NCBI GenBank assembly: GCA_019114005.1
Contig: DXGH01000064.1
Span: 1-64,000, forward strand
Direction of reading: 5' to 3'
Length of the DNA stretch: 64,000 nucleotides
From: Candidatus Acetatifactor stercoripullorum
GTDB taxonomy: Bacteria; Bacillota; Clostridia; Lachnospirales; Lachnospiraceae
The stretch's first letter is position 1. The number at the start of each line of letters is the position of its first letter. Position numbers and translations under genes: made by a program. Positions 18,137-26,962 of the stretch are shown here, in pieces. The notes beneath the pieces are model-generated. The model saw nothing but the letters and a program-made list of their open reading frames with translations. It did not search any database and had not been told where the DNA came from.

Positions 18137-18643
18137 CTAAAAAGAACCTTCAGAGGATGAAGCGTCCAATGAAGCCTTATCTAACGAAGCCTGGATCGCC
18201 TCCATCAGCACCAAGGAGGTGTATTTGTTGTCCGATGTGTAGGAAATCTCATCCAGAGACTGGTTCTCATAAATCTGCTCACAGATGGAATCAAAGGTGG
18301 GCTCAAGCAGCGGGTACATAGTGGTCAGGGATTCATCGGGATCTACCATGCGTATGGATTCAATAGAGGATTCCTCCACGATGACCTCTATCTCTACGGA
18401 CTGACCGCCCAGAACCAGCTCGGTGGTGTAAATGCCGGGTATGTATACGGAACCGGAGGCTGAGACGGAAGAAATGCCTTCCTGTGTGTCGTCCGGGGCA
18501 GAGGCGTCCCCCGGTTCTTCTTTCCTTCCGGGCAGAAACATGACGATAATAAGCACGATGAACAGGATTCCCAGAGCGGCAAAAATACCTGTATAGATTA
18601 GCTCCTTCATGTGAAGTACCACAATTTTAGTTTTTGCACTCAT
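18137..18643 (-). CDS. small membrane-anchored protein, FMN-binding-like domain without flavinylation motif
   Basis: A 168-residue protein with one membrane helix (about 15-35), an acidic/Ser linker, and a C-terminal domain reading YIPGIYTTELVLGGQSVEIEV and later TMYPLLEPTFDSICEQIYENQS. The strand pattern is reminiscent of the FMN-binding fold of RnfG/NqrC-type proteins, but the S/T-GAT flavinylation site is absent. Function unknown. The ATG has AAAGGAG upstream. It lies 120 bases before the chemoreceptor start and may be its operon partner. It is divergent from glnA, with a shared intergenic region of about 155 bases. Confidence 0.6.
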   Translation of the reverse strand: MSAKTKIVVLHMKELIYTGIFAALGILFIVLIIVMFLPGRKEEPGDASAPDDTQEGISSVSASGSVYIPGIYTTELVLGGQSVEIEVIVEESSIESIRMVDPDESLTTMYPLLEPTFDSICEQIYENQSLDEISYTSDNKYTSLVLMEAIQASLDKASLDASSSEGSF

Positions 18644-18731
18644 CTGTATTCTCCTTTTGGCCCAAACAGGGATTCTTTTCTTTTTAAAAGATATGCGTTT
18701 TCCGGCGGCAATATTCTGAGGAAACTTTGCA

Positions 18732-18761
18732 TTGACAAAGAATGAGTCACGTTGCTATTAT
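18732..18761 (+). promoter_or_regulatory. strong sigma-A promoter of glnA
   Basis: Consensus TTGACA (18732-18737), 18-base spacer, TATTAT (18756-18761). Transcription would begin near 18768, downstream of the in-frame ATG at 18742. This rules out the longest glnA ORF as the translated form from this promoter and supports the ATG at 18799. Confidence 0.8.
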
Positions 18762-18798
18762 GGGAAAAAGGAGATTATGCGCAGAAATGAGGAATAAT

Positions 18799-20130
18799 AT
18801 GAAAATAAGCACCAGAGAAGATGTGATCAGAGTGGTTGAAGAGGAGGACGTGGAGTTTATACGTCTTCAGTTTACGGATATGCTGGGAAATCTCAAGAAT
18901 ATTGCCGTCACGGCAAGCCAGCTGGACAGGGTTCTGGACAATCGATGTATGTTTGACGGTTCGGCCATTGACGGATTTGTGAAGGTGGAGGAGTCGGATA
19001 TGTATCTGCATCCCGATTTTACCACACTGGAGATTTTCCCCTGGAGACCCCAGCAGGGAAAGGTGGCACGGATGATCTGTGACGTGCACTATCCAAACGG
19101 AGACCCCTTCGAGGGGGATCCCCGGTACGTCTTAAAGCAGGCCATCTCAGAGGCCAGGGCGCTGGGCTATGAGTTTAGAGTGGGGCCCGAATGCGAATTT
19201 TTCCTATTTAATACGGATGAAAATACACTGCCCACCACCCAGACCCACGAGCAGGCAGGTTATTTTGACATTGGTCCACTGGATTTTGGCGAGAATGCCA
19301 GACGTGATATTGTGATGACACTGGAGGACATGGGGCTTGTGGTGGAGGCCTCTCACCACGAGATGGCTCCCGCCCAGCATGAGATTGATTTCCGGTATGA
19401 CGAGGCTCTGGCCGCAGCAGACAATATTATGACCTTTAAGCTGGCGGTGAAAACCATTGCAAAGCGCCACGGGCTTCACGCCACCTTTATGCCCAAGCCC
19501 AAGTACGGCGTCAACGGCTCCGGTATGCACATCAATATGTCCCTGCATCGGGGGGATGTCAACATTTTTGCGGATAAAACAGACTCCCTTGGACTGAGCA
19601 GAGAGGCCTATTGGTTTATGGGCGGCATTATGAAGCATATCAAGGGAATGGCAGCCATCACCAATCCTCTTGTGAATTCCTATAAGCGGCTGGTTCCGGG
19701 ATATGAGGCTCCCGTCTATATTGCCTGGAGCGCTACCAATAGAAGTCCTCTGATCCGGATTCCTTCTGCAAAGGGAGAGGGTACCCGGATTGAGCTGAGA
19801 AGCCCGGATTCGGCGGCTAACCCTTATCTGACGCTGGCGGTGTGCCTGCGGGCGGGACTGGATGGCATTGTAAATAAAATCGAGCCGCCAAAGAGCGTGG
19901 ACGGAAATATATTTGCCATGACAAAGCAGGAGAGAATCAGTCTTGGAATAGAACAGCTTCCCGGCACGCTGATCGAGGCAGTGGAGGAATTAAAGAAGGA
20001 TACCTTTATTTGCAGCAGCCTGGGACCTCATCTGGCCAAAAAATATGTGGAGGCCAAGGAGGCGGAATGGCACAAATACCGCTGTCATGTGTCTGAGTGG
20101 GAAATAGAGGAGTATCTGTACAGATATTAG
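18799..20130 (+). CDS. glnA: glutamine synthetase type I (GSI-alpha size)
   Basis: A 443-residue glutamine synthetase. The N-terminal beta-grasp has FTDMLGNLKN. The catalytic core has VGPECEFFLF, the NGSGMHINMSL substrate loop, and RIPSAKGEGTRIELRSPD for ATP and glutamate binding. It makes glutamine from glutamate, ammonia and ATP as a cytosolic dodecamer. The length and lack of a C-terminal adenylylation-loop extension fit GSI-alpha of low-GC Gram-positives, which is feedback-inhibited rather than adenylylated. The ATG at 18799 has ATGAGGAATAAT upstream and lies just after the promoter. The gene for an ANTAR regulator follows 45 bases later. It supplies the nitrogen donor used by nadE, gatCAB and purine genes in this window. 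Confidence 0.97.
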   Translation: MKISTREDVIRVVEEEDVEFIRLQFTDMLGNLKNIAVTASQLDRVLDNRCMFDGSAIDGFVKVEESDMYLHPDFTTLEIFPWRPQQGKVARMICDVHYPNGDPFEGDPRYVLKQAISEARALGYEFRVGPECEFFLFNTDENTLPTTQTHEQAGYFDIGPLDFGENARRDIVMTLEDMGLVVEASHHEMAPAQHEIDFRYDEALAAADNIMTFKLAVKTIAKRHGLHATFMPKPKYGVNGSGMHINMSLHRGDVNIFADKTDSLGLSREAYWFMGGIMKHIKGMAAITNPLVNSYKRLVPGYEAPVYIAWSATNRSPLIRIPSAKGEGTRIELRSPDSAANPYLTLAVCLRAGLDGIVNKIEPPKSVDGNIFAMTKQERISLGIEQLPGTLIEAVEELKKDTFICSSLGPHLAKKYVEAKEAEWHKYRCHVSEWEIEEYLYRY

Positions 20131-20175
20131 TACCGCACCTCTTGCAGAAATTTTTGGAAGGTAAGGAGGTAGCGC

Positions 20176-20727
20176 GTGACCAATATCATAGTAGTACTGC
20201 CTAAGCTGGAGGATGCAAAGGGCCTTAAGAATATTCTTGTGCGAAACGGCTTTCAGGTGACTGGGGTATGCACTACGGGAGCACAGGCCATAAGCCAGGC
20301 GGACGGACTGCACGACGGTATTGTCATATGCAGCTACAAGATGATGGATATGGTTTATGACCAGCTGCACGAATGTCTGCCGGGCGGCTTTGAGATGCTG
20401 CTTCTGGCCTCTCAGAGGCTGGTGAATGAATGCTATGGCAATGACATTGTATGCCTGTCCATGCCCCTTAAGGTGAACGACCTGATTGATACCGTAAATA
20501 TGATAACGGAGGGCATTGAGCGCCGCAGACGGCGGCTGAAAAAGCAGCCCAGGGCAAGGACTGCGGGGCAGGAGGCCGTGATTAAGGAGGCCAAGGAGCT
20601 TTTGATGGCCCGCAACCACATGACAGAGGAGGAAGCCCACCGCTATCTGCAAAGATGCAGTATGGACAGCGGCACAAATGTGGTGGAGACGGCCCAAATG
20701 GTGCTGTCTTTGATGGGAGGACCATAA
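20176..20727 (+). CDS. ANTAR-domain antiterminator / response-regulator-like protein
   Basis: A 183-residue protein. The N-terminal 120 residues resemble a receiver (IIVVLPKLEDAKGLKNIL) but lack a clear phosphorylatable Asp at the usual place, so a pseudo-receiver is likely. After an arginine-rich linker (RRRRRLKK) the C-terminal 55 residues are an ANTAR helical bundle with IKEAKELLMARNHMTEEEAH and the alternating Ala/Tyr-Leu-Gln pattern. ANTAR proteins bind paired hairpins in nascent RNA and prevent termination; relatives control nitrogen genes. The start is GTG with TAAGGAGGT upstream. The position right after glnA is common in Clostridia. I found no clear paired hexanucleotide-loop hairpins upstream of glnA, so its target may lie elsewhere. 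Confidence 0.85.
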   Translation: MTNIIVVLPKLEDAKGLKNILVRNGFQVTGVCTTGAQAISQADGLHDGIVICSYKMMDMVYDQLHECLPGGFEMLLLASQRLVNECYGNDIVCLSMPLKVNDLIDTVNMITEGIERRRRRLKKQPRARTAGQEAVIKEAKELLMARNHMTEEEAHRYLQRCSMDSGTNVVETAQMVLSLMGGP

Positions 20728-20775
20728 AGTTATCCTGATAAAAGCCGACTGCGGAGGCAGAGAAAGGAAGGGTTT

Positions 20776-21642
20776 ATGAAATTTACCAAAATGCAGGGAT
20801 GCGGTAATGATTATATTTATGTGAACGGTTTTGACGAGCACGTTTTACAGGAGGAAAAACCCAAACTGGCAAGAAGGCTCAGCGACCGCCACTTTGGGGT
20901 GGGCGGGGATGGCTTGATTTTTATCAACCCGTCTAAGGAGGCGGACTTTGAGATGGAGATGTACAACGCTGACGGCAGCAAGGCGGAAATGTGCGGAAAC
21001 GGCATCCGCTGCGTGGCAAAGTATGTGTATGATAACGGGATGACCGACAAGGAGCGCATTAGTATCGTCAGTGCCGGGCAGATAAAGTACCTGGATTTGA
21101 CGGTGGAAAAAAAGGCGGGGAGAACGCAGGAGAGAGGCGAGGTGAGTCTTGTGCGTGTAAATATGGGAAGCCCTGTGCTCTCTCCTGCACAGATACCGGT
21201 TCTGGTTTCCGGGGACAGAGTGGTGGATGAGTCCATCCTGGTGGAGGGGAAGGAATACCGGATGACCTGCGTCTCCATGGGAAATCCCCACGCGGTTATT
21301 TTCACCAAGGGCGTGAAGGAGCTAAAGCTGGAGCAGGTCGGCCCCTTCTTTGAGAATCATCCCTGTTTTCCCAACAGGATAAACACGGAATTTGTGGAAA
21401 TTATAGACCGAAAGACCGTATCCATGCGGGTGTGGGAGCGGGGAACGGGAGAAACCTTAGCCTGCGGCACAGGGGCCTGCGCGGTGGCTGTGGCCTGTGT
21501 GCTGAACCAATTGACGGAACCTTCGATTACTGTTAAACTATTAGGCGGCGAGCTTATGATAGAATGGGACCGTGAACAGAACCTGGTATATATGACTGGC
21601 CCCGCTGCCACGGTTTTTGAGGGAGAAGTCAAAGAATTGTGA
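20776..21642 (+). CDS. dapF: diaminopimelate epimerase
   Basis: A 288-residue cofactor-free epimerase. The two catalytic cysteines are visible in AEMCGNGIRCVAKY (near residue 76) and LACGTGACAVAV (near 233), and the N-terminus FTKMQGCGNDYIYVN is diagnostic. It converts LL-DAP to meso-DAP for peptidoglycan and lysine. The start ATG has AGAAAGGAAGGG upstream. dapL, which makes its LL-DAP substrate, is the next gene, 208 bases on across a large palindrome. Confidence 0.97.
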   Translation: MKFTKMQGCGNDYIYVNGFDEHVLQEEKPKLARRLSDRHFGVGGDGLIFINPSKEADFEMEMYNADGSKAEMCGNGIRCVAKYVYDNGMTDKERISIVSAGQIKYLDLTVEKKAGRTQERGEVSLVRVNMGSPVLSPAQIPVLVSGDRVVDESILVEGKEYRMTCVSMGNPHAVIFTKGVKELKLEQVGPFFENHPCFPNRINTEFVEIIDRKTVSMRVWERGTGETLACGTGACAVAVACVLNQLTEPSITVKLLGGELMIEWDREQNLVYMTGPAATVFEGEVKEL

Positions 21643-21659
21643 AATAAAAATTTTGTATT

Positions 21660-21805
21660 CCCAGCTGTGTATGCTGCATATTTCAACACAGACACGCTTT
21701 CGCTCCGAGCTGACCGCAGCGGTACCTAAGGCTGCAAAGTACGCAGCCTAAGTACCGGCGGTCAGCAAGGGTCTGTTTATGAAATATGCAGCACCAGAAA
21801 CTGGG
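21660..21805. repeat. 146-bp imperfect palindrome (MITE-like or structured leader) between dapF and dapL
   Basis: A nested inverted repeat. Outer arms are CCCAG (21660) with CTGGG (21801) and TGCTGCATATTTC (about 21672) with GAAATATGCAGCA (21781-21793). Next in are ACAGAC (about 21688) with GTCTGT (21771), then GCTGACCGC (21709-21717) with GCGGTCAGC (21758-21766), and an inner stem with GGCTGC / GCAGCC. Only the loop and one 15-base bulge are unpaired. This is far larger than a terminator. It could be a miniature mobile element, a REP-type repeat, or a dapL leader structure. No T-run follows. Confidence 0.75.
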
Positions 21806-21850
21806 CATAATAACCAAAAAAAGGGTGACTATAGAAGAGAGGAGACCATT

Positions 21851-23071
21851 ATGTTTAAACTGAATGAAAATTATCTGAAGCTGCCCGGGAGCTATCTTTT
21901 TTCCACCATTGGAAAGAAGGTAAACGCTTATTCGGCAGCTCATCCTGATAAAAAGGTGATTCGCCTGGGAATTGGAGACGTGACCCAGCCTTTGGCGCCG
22001 GTGATCATTGAGGCGCTGCACAAGGCGGTGGATGAAATGGGACATGCGGAAACCTTCCACGGCTATGCGCCTGATCTGGGATATGAATTTCTTAGAAATG
22101 CCATTGCGGAAAACGATTATAAGGCCCGGGACTGCAGCATCAGCGCCGACGAGATTTTTGTGTCGGACGGAGCAAAATGTGATTCCGCCAATATTCAGGA
22201 AATTTTCAGCCTGGACAACAAGATCGCAGTGTGCGACCCTGTTTATCCCGTATATGTGGACTCCAATGTGATGGCGGGCAGAACGGGCACCTATGACGAG
22301 ACCACGGAAACCTGGAGTGATGTAATCTATATGCCTTGTCTTGAGGAAAACGGCTTTGCGCCGAAGCTTCCGGAAAAGACCCCCGACCTGATCTATCTGT
22401 GCTTCCCCAACAATCCCACCGGAGCCGTTTTGAAGAAGGAGCAGCTTCAGGAGTGGGTGGATTACGCCAATAAGGTGGGAGCTGTGATCTTGTACGACGC
22501 GGCTTACGAGGCATATATTTCAGAGGAGGACGTGCCGCACAGCATTTACGAGTGCCAGGGGGCGCAGACCTGTGCCATAGAGCTTCGCTCTTTCTCCAAA
22601 AATGCAGGCTTTACCGGTGTGCGTCTGGGCTTTACGGTAGTTCCCAGGGAATTAAAGTGCCAGGGTGTGTCTCTGCATTCTCTGTGGGCGAGACGCCACG
22701 GCACAAAATACAATGGCGCGCCCTACATCGTGCAGAGGGCGGGAGAGGCCGTATATTCGGAGGCTGGAAAAGCGCAGCTGAAGGAGCAGGTGGCCTATTA
22801 TATGAAAAACGCAAGGTATATTCTGGAGGGCTTAAAGAGCGCAGGCTATACCGTGTCCGGCGGCGTGAATGCGCCCTATATCTGGCTGAAGGCGCCTAAG
22901 GGCATGACCAGCTGGGAATTCTTTGACTGCCTTTTGGAAAAAGCCAATGTGGTGGGCACGCCGGGGTCAGGCTTTGGTCCCAGCGGAGAGACCTACTTCC
23001 GTCTCACCGGCTTTGGAAGCTACGAGAATACCGTGGAGGCAGTGGAACGTATCAAGGCGCTGCAGCTTTAG
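21851..23071 (+). CDS. dapL: LL-diaminopimelate aminotransferase
   Basis: A 406-residue PLP aminotransferase close to the family norm (about 410). The start [17 protein letters not shown] and the segment [13 protein letters not shown] are characteristic of Dap[10 protein letters not shown] is the substrate loop and [12 protein letters not shown] holds the Schiff-base lysine. It transfers an amino group from glutamate to tetrahydrodipicolinate in one step, bypassing the succinylase/acetylase branches, and DapF then gives meso-DAP. The ATG at 21851 has AGAGAGGAG upstream. An in-frame ATG 72 bases earlier lies within the palindrome and has no RBS. Confidence 0.97.
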   Translation: MFKLNENYLKLPGSYLFSTIGKKVNAYSAAHPDKKVIRLGIGDVTQPLAPVIIEALHKAVDEMGHAETFHGYAPDLGYEFLRNAIAENDYKARDCSISADEIFVSDGAKCDSANIQEIFSLDNKIAVCDPVYPVYVDSNVMAGRTGTYDETTETWSDVIYMPCLEENGFAPKLPEKTPDLIYLCFPNNPTGAVLKKEQLQEWVDYANKVGAVILYDAAYEAYISEEDVPHSIYECQGAQTCAIELRSFSKNAGFTGVRLGFTVVPRELKCQGVSLHSLWARRHGTKYNGAPYIVQRAGEAVYSEAGKAQLKEQVAYYMKNARYILEGLKSAGYTVSGGVNAPYIWLKAPKGMTSWEFFDCLLEKANVVGTPGSGFGPSGETYFRLTGFGSYENTVEAVERIKALQL

Positions 23072-23130
23072 GAAAATATAAGCCAAATTTTAGAAAATGC
23101 TCATAGATCGTTCACATTTATGAGGTATGC

Positions 23131-23174
23131 TTAAAAGGTCGGCAGCTGGCGTATGTCAGCAGCCGGCCTTAAAG
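23131..23174 (+). terminator. hairpin after dapL
   Basis: GGTCGGCAGCTG pairs with CAGCAGCCGGCC (one G-T pair, one mismatch) over an 8-base loop, flanked by complementary TTAA stretches. It ends shortly before the alarmone synthetase start at 23201. The T-tract is weak, so termination may be partial. It overlaps an alternative upstream ATG for the next gene, arguing against that start. Confidence 0.55.
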
Positions 23175-23200
23175 CAGCTGGGAAACGGGTGGGAAGACCA

Positions 23201-23803
23201 ATGACGAATGAGCAGTATTATGAGTTGATCAAGCCATATGAGGATGTCAGCCAGGTCATGCTGACAAAGCTTGAAATATTGAATCACAGCATTTACAGCA
23301 AGGACACGGGAAAGCCGATTCATCATATCCAGAACCGTATTAAGGACAAGAAAAGCATTGAGGGAAAGCTGGAGAGGCTTGCGCTGACGGACAGTGTTAT
23401 GAATGCAAAGGATCATCTGATGGACATTGCCGGCATACGGGTGATCTGCTATTTTCCGGAGGAAATCTATGACCTGGTGCAGTGCTTGAAAAGGCAGGCT
23501 GATCTGATTGTCATCAAGGAGTCTGATTATATTAAAAATCCCAAAAAAAGCGGCTACCGCAGCTTCCACATTGTGTTTGGAGTGCCAATCCACTGTCTGG
23601 ACGCTATGGAATACTATCCGGTAGAGGTGCAGTTCCGTACACTTTCCATGGACTTTTGGGCAAGCATGGAGCACCGAATCTGCTACAAGAAGGAGTACGA
23701 CGACAAGGACAAGGTAAGCCGGGAAATGCAGCAGTACGCCATGGCGCTGGAGCTGATTGAAAGCCGTTTTGAGCAGCAGCTTAAGGACCGGCAGATGCAG
23801 TGA
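23201..23803 (+). CDS. small alarmone synthetase (RelA/SpoT synthetase domain, RelQ/YjbM-like)
   Basis: A 200-residue protein consisting of a single (p)ppGpp synthetase domain: AKDHLMDIAGIRVICYFPEE, KNPKKSGYRSFHIVF (ATP/G-loop region with the conserved Tyr-Arg-Ser), and VEVQFRTLSMDFWASMEH. No HD hydrolase or TGS/ACT regions are present, so it would only make alarmone from GTP/GDP and ATP. The ATG at 23201 (GGGAAG upstream) is favoured over one 48 bases earlier inside a hairpin. Its stop overlaps a GTG of the next gene by 4 bases. Confidence 0.9.
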   Translation: MTNEQYYELIKPYEDVSQVMLTKLEILNHSIYSKDTGKPIHHIQNRIKDKKSIEGKLERLALTDSVMNAKDHLMDIAGIRVICYFPEEIYDLVQCLKRQADLIVIKESDYIKNPKKSGYRSFHIVFGVPIHCLDAMEYYPVEVQFRTLSMDFWASMEHRICYKKEYDDKDKVSREMQQYAMALELIESRFEQQLKDRQMQ

Positions 23804-23817
23804 GGGAAAAAGGGAAA

Positions 23818-24981
23818 ATGAAAGGAAAACAAAACCGTATTCTGACGGGGATTGCAGCGGCGCTTGTGCTTGTGACTGCAGTTGTGATGTACGCTGTTCA
23901 CAGAGCCGTTCCTTTTATGATGGACGATCTGTGGTATGCTACCCTTCTTTCGGAGGATACTCCTGTCAGGACGGTGTCTGATATTTTTAAAAGCCAGATA
24001 TGGCATTATTTCAACTGGGGCGGAAGAAGCATGACCCACAGTATTCTGCAGCTGACGCTGCTGGCCGGAGAAAGCGCAGCGGATGTTTTAAATGTGGGGG
24101 TAACCTTTTTACTTGCTCTTTTGATATGCACAGTGGCGGGAAATAAGAGACTTCCTGCTTTTTTTGCTGCCTGCGGTATGCTTCCTGCACTAAACGCCAA
24201 CTGGAAAATGAGTATGTTCTGGCAGTCCGGGGCAGCCAATTATCTGTATATCACCGTGTTTTTACTGGCCTTTTTGTACTGCTATTTAAGAGAGCTTTCA
24301 GATACAGGAGGCTTTGGCAAAAACGCACAGCCCTTTTTGCAGGAAGGAATTAAGCCACTGCCGGGAATCGGGGTATGGATTGTTCCACTGGGGATTCTGG
24401 CAGGCTGGAGCAATGAAAATATGGGGCCTGCGGTGTGGCTTTCCAGTCTCTTTGTAATGGTGCTTCTCTTCAGGGAAAATAAGAGAATAAAGCCCTGGAT
24501 GGTTCTTGGGAGCCTTTCCTGCCTTTTTGGCTGGGTCATGATGATTGCCGCTCCAGGCAACTATGTAAGAAGCGCCCAGACGCAAGAAGATCAATACGGT
24601 CTTTTGTGGAGGTGCTTTCTGCGGGGATATGCCCAGAGCAAGGCGGCTCTGGAATATCTGTTCCCGGCGCTTTTGGTGGTGTGCGCCATGCTTTTGCTTG
24701 CCAGGGCTTTAAAGCTTAAGCTTGGCAGGAGAAATGTGATTCTGCTGGGGTGTGCGCTGCTCTCCTGGGGAGCCATGATCCTGTCCCCCCATTACCCGGA
24801 CAGGGCCTGCTTTGGAACCATGGTTTTGCTGATCTGCGTGGCGCTGCGGATTGGAGGAAGAATCGCAAGGGAAAGAAAGGATATGGCCATTCCCCTGTTT
24901 GCAGTCTCCGTGCTTGTCTGGCTTCGAGGCATGTATTTTCTGGGAGAATTTCTCGCCATCAGCTGGGGCTGGATACGGTGA
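23818..24981 (+). CDS. DUF6056-type polytopic membrane protein
   Basis: A 387-residue protein with about ten hydrophobic helices. The first extracytoplasmic loop holds MMDDLWYATLL and WGGRSMTHS, the D-D and G-R motif of the GT-C-like DUF6056 family. Such proteins resemble lipid-linked sugar glycosyltransferases, but no activity is established. The ATG at 23818 follows GAGGGAAAAAGGGAAA; a GTG at 23800 overlapping the alarmone gene stop is an alternative. The stop codon lies inside the first of two 24-bp tandem repeats. It is co-directional with potABCD but separated by a likely promoter. Confidence 0.75.
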   Translation: MKGKQNRILTGIAAALVLVTAVVMYAVHRAVPFMMDDLWYATLLSEDTPVRTVSDIFKSQIWHYFNWGGRSMTHSILQLTLLAGESAADVLNVGVTFLLALLICTVAGNKRLPAFFAACGMLPALNANWKMSMFWQSGAANYLYITVFLLAFLYCYLRELSDTGGFGKNAQPFLQEGIKPLPGIGVWIVPLGILAGWSNENMGPAVWLSSLFVMVLLFRENKRIKPWMVLGSLSCLFGWVMMIAAPGNYVRSAQTQEDQYGLLWRCFLRGYAQSKAALEYLFPALLVVCAMLLLARALKLKLGRRNVILLGCALLSWGAMILSPHYPDRACFGTMVLLICVALRIGGRIARERKDMAIPLFAVSVLVWLRGMYFLGEFLAISWGWIR

Positions 24982-25025
24982 GAACGGAGCACGGTTTTCA
25001 GGTGAGAACAAAGCACGGTTTTCAG
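24978..25025. repeat. two tandem 24-bp repeats
   Basis: Two adjacent copies of a 24-bp unit beginning GTGAGAAC and ending CACGGTTTTCAG differ at two positions. The first contains the stop codon of the DUF6056 gene; the second ends just before the pot promoter. It is either a simple duplication or an operator pair. Confidence 0.85.
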
Positions 25026-25028
25026 TGC

Positions 25029-25057
25029 TTGTTGAAACAGGGAATTTATGGTATCAT
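25029..25057 (+). promoter_or_regulatory. candidate promoter of the pot operon
   Basis: TTGTTG (25029-25034), 17-base spacer, TATCAT (25052-25057), directly after the tandem 24-bp repeats and 64 bases before potA. Confidence 0.5.
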
Positions 25058-25121
25058 GGGAAAAGCATCCGCCCGGTCTTACCGGAAAAAGCCGGAGGGC
25101 AGGCGGCCAAAATGAGGAAAT

Positions 25122-26102
25122 ATGAACGACATTATCTTACAATTACAGGATTTGCACAAGAAATTTGATGGCACCGGAGTTCTTAACGGGGTGAATCTTG
25201 ACATCCACAGGGCAGAGTTTATTACGCTTTTAGGCTCCTCGGGATGTGGAAAGACCACCACGCTGCGCATCATTGCAGGGCTGGAAGCGCCGGATCAGGG
25301 AAGGGTTATCCTGGAGGGACAGGATATCACCGACCTTGAGCCCAATAAGCGAAATGTAAATACGGTGTTTCAAAATTATGCCCTGTTTCCTCACATGAAC
25401 GTGGAGGATAATGTGGGCTACGGTCTGAAAATCAAAAAAGTGCCCAAGGCGGAAATTGCCAGGCGGGTAGGAGAAATGCTGAAGCTGGTGCAGCTGGAGG
25501 AATACGGAAAGCGTATGCCGGATCAGCTTTCCGGCGGCCAGAGGCAGCGTATCGCCATCGCCAGGGCGGTGATCAATGAGCCCCGAGTGCTTCTCTTAGA
25601 TGAGCCTCTGGGAGCCTTGGACCTAAAGCTGCGCAGGCAGATGCAGCTGGAGCTGAAGCGGCTTCAGAAAAAGCTTGGGATTACCTTCATCTACATCACA
25701 CACGATCAGGAGGAAGCCATCAACATGTCCGACCGGATTGCCGTGATGAATCAGGGTGTGCTGGAGCAGGTGGGGACTCCCAACGAGATTTATTACCGCC
25801 CCCGAACAAGCTATGTGGCGGATTTTGTGGGAAATGCCAATATTTTCCGGAAGGGAGCAGAAACCTTTGCCATTCGGACGGAAAATGTGCTTCTGGAGGG
25901 GGAAGGCCCCTGCGTCCACGAGGCTGTGGTGGCAGAGAAGTCCTTTGCAGGGGGACAGCTGCGGATTTTGTTTACCCTTTCAGACGGTCAGAAAATCACT
26001 GCCAGCCGTTTTGGCATCGATGCGGACATTCAGGTGGGCAGCAGGATAAAGATCGGCTGGCTGCCGGAGCATGCCGTGCCGGTGATAGATGACGGACAGT
26101 AA
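25122..26102 (+). CDS. potA: spermidine/putrescine ABC transporter ATPase
   Basis: A 326-residue ABC ATPase with Walker [11 protein letters not shown]-loop [10 protein letters not shown], signature LSGGQRQR, Walker [12 protein letters not shown] and a C-terminal TOBE-type regulatory domain from about residue 240. PotA powers polyamine import and is feedback-inhibited through that domain in the family. The ATG at 25122 follows ATGAGGAAAT. potB begins 11 bases after the stop, and the order potA-B-C-D is canonical. It is slightly shorter than E. coli PotA (378 residues). Confidence 0.95.
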   Translation: MNDIILQLQDLHKKFDGTGVLNGVNLDIHRAEFITLLGSSGCGKTTTLRIIAGLEAPDQGRVILEGQDITDLEPNKRNVNTVFQNYALFPHMNVEDNVGYGLKIKKVPKAEIARRVGEMLKLVQLEEYGKRMPDQLSGGQRQRIAIARAVINEPRVLLLDEPLGALDLKLRRQMQLELKRLQKKLGITFIYITHDQEEAINMSDRIAVMNQGVLEQVGTPNEIYYRPRTSYVADFVGNANIFRKGAETFAIRTENVLLEGEGPCVHEAVVAEKSFAGGQLRILFTLSDGQKITASRFGIDADIQVGSRIKIGWLPEHAVPVIDDGQ

Positions 26103-26113
26103 GGGAGGATCAC

Positions 26114-26962
26114 ATGAAGAGAAAAGGCAACTGGCTTTTGCTGGCTCCTATTTATCTTTTTACCATACTTTTTGTGGCGCTGCCTATTTTGTATATGTTT
26201 TTACTGAGCTTTTTGAGCCGCGCTGAAGTCTGGGGAGTGGATTTTACCTTCACTCTGGATAATTATAAGCGAATTCTGGAGCCGCTTTATTTAAACACTT
26301 TTGTAGAATCCTTAAAGCTGGCATTTTTATCCACGGGACTGATTGTATTGATTGGGTATCCTTATGGCTACTTTATGGCGAGAATGAACGCTGTCTGGAA
26401 AAAGAGAATGATGCTGCTTCTCATGATACCCTTCTGGACCAGCGCACTGATTCGTCTGTATGGCTGGATTATTGTATTTCGCTCAAACGGCGTTTTGGAT
26501 AAGGTGCTGATGGGGCTGCATATTACGGATGAGCCCTTAAAGCTGCTTTACACCTATCCGGCGGTGGTGGTGGGTATGATTTATGCACTGCTTCCCTTTA
26601 TGATTCTGTCGGTTTACTCCAGTGCGGAAAAGCTGGACTTTACTTTGGTGGAGGCGGCCAGAGACTTGGGGGCCTCCTCTTTTCGGGCCTTTTGGACGGT
26701 GAGCTTTAAGCTGACGCTGCCGGGACTTTTGTCCGGAGTGGTGCTGTCCTTTATTCCGTCCATGGGACTTTTCTTTATTGCGGATATCCTGGGAGGCAAC
26801 AAGATCGTCTTGGTGGGCAGTATGATTCAGGAACAGGCTACCAAGGGTAGAAATCTGCCCTTTGCGGCGGCCCTGGCGGCGGTGCTTATGATTTTAACCT
26901 CCCTGATGATACGGCTGTACCGCAGGATTACGGGAGCGGAACAATTGGAGGGACTTTTGTGA
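26114..26962 (+). CDS. potB: spermidine/putrescine ABC transporter permease PotB
   Basis: A 282-residue permease with six predicted helices. The EAA-type loop LVEAARDLGASSFRAFW contacts PotA. The N-terminal LLLAPIYLFTILFVALP and the segment DEPLKLLYTYPAVVVGM are typical of PotB. The ATG has AAGGGAGGATC upstream. The last 4 bases overlap potC (GTGA), indicating coupled translation. Confidence 0.95.
   Translation: MKRKGNWLLLAPIYLFTILFVALPILYMFLLSFLSRAEVWGVDFTFTLDNYKRILEPLYLNTFVESLKLAFLSTGLIVLIGYPYGYFMARMNAVWKKRMMLLLMIPFWTSALIRLYGWIIVFRSNGVLDKVLMGLHITDEPLKLLYTYPAVVVGMIYALLPFMILSVYSSAEKLDFTLVEAARDLGASSFRAFWTVSFKLTLPGLLSGVVLSFIPSMGLFFIADILGGNKIVLVGSMIQEQATKGRNLPFAAALAAVLMILTSLMIRLYRRITGAEQLEGLL

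Noticed and set aside
18742..18798. Longer N-terminus for glnA starting at 18742
   Set aside because: The -10 box (18756-18761) lies inside it, so the main transcript cannot encode it, and GSI proteins do not have this extension.
23153..23200. Upstream start for the alarmone synthetase
   Set aside because: The ATG lies in a hairpin loop without an RBS, and the added residues do not resemble the family.
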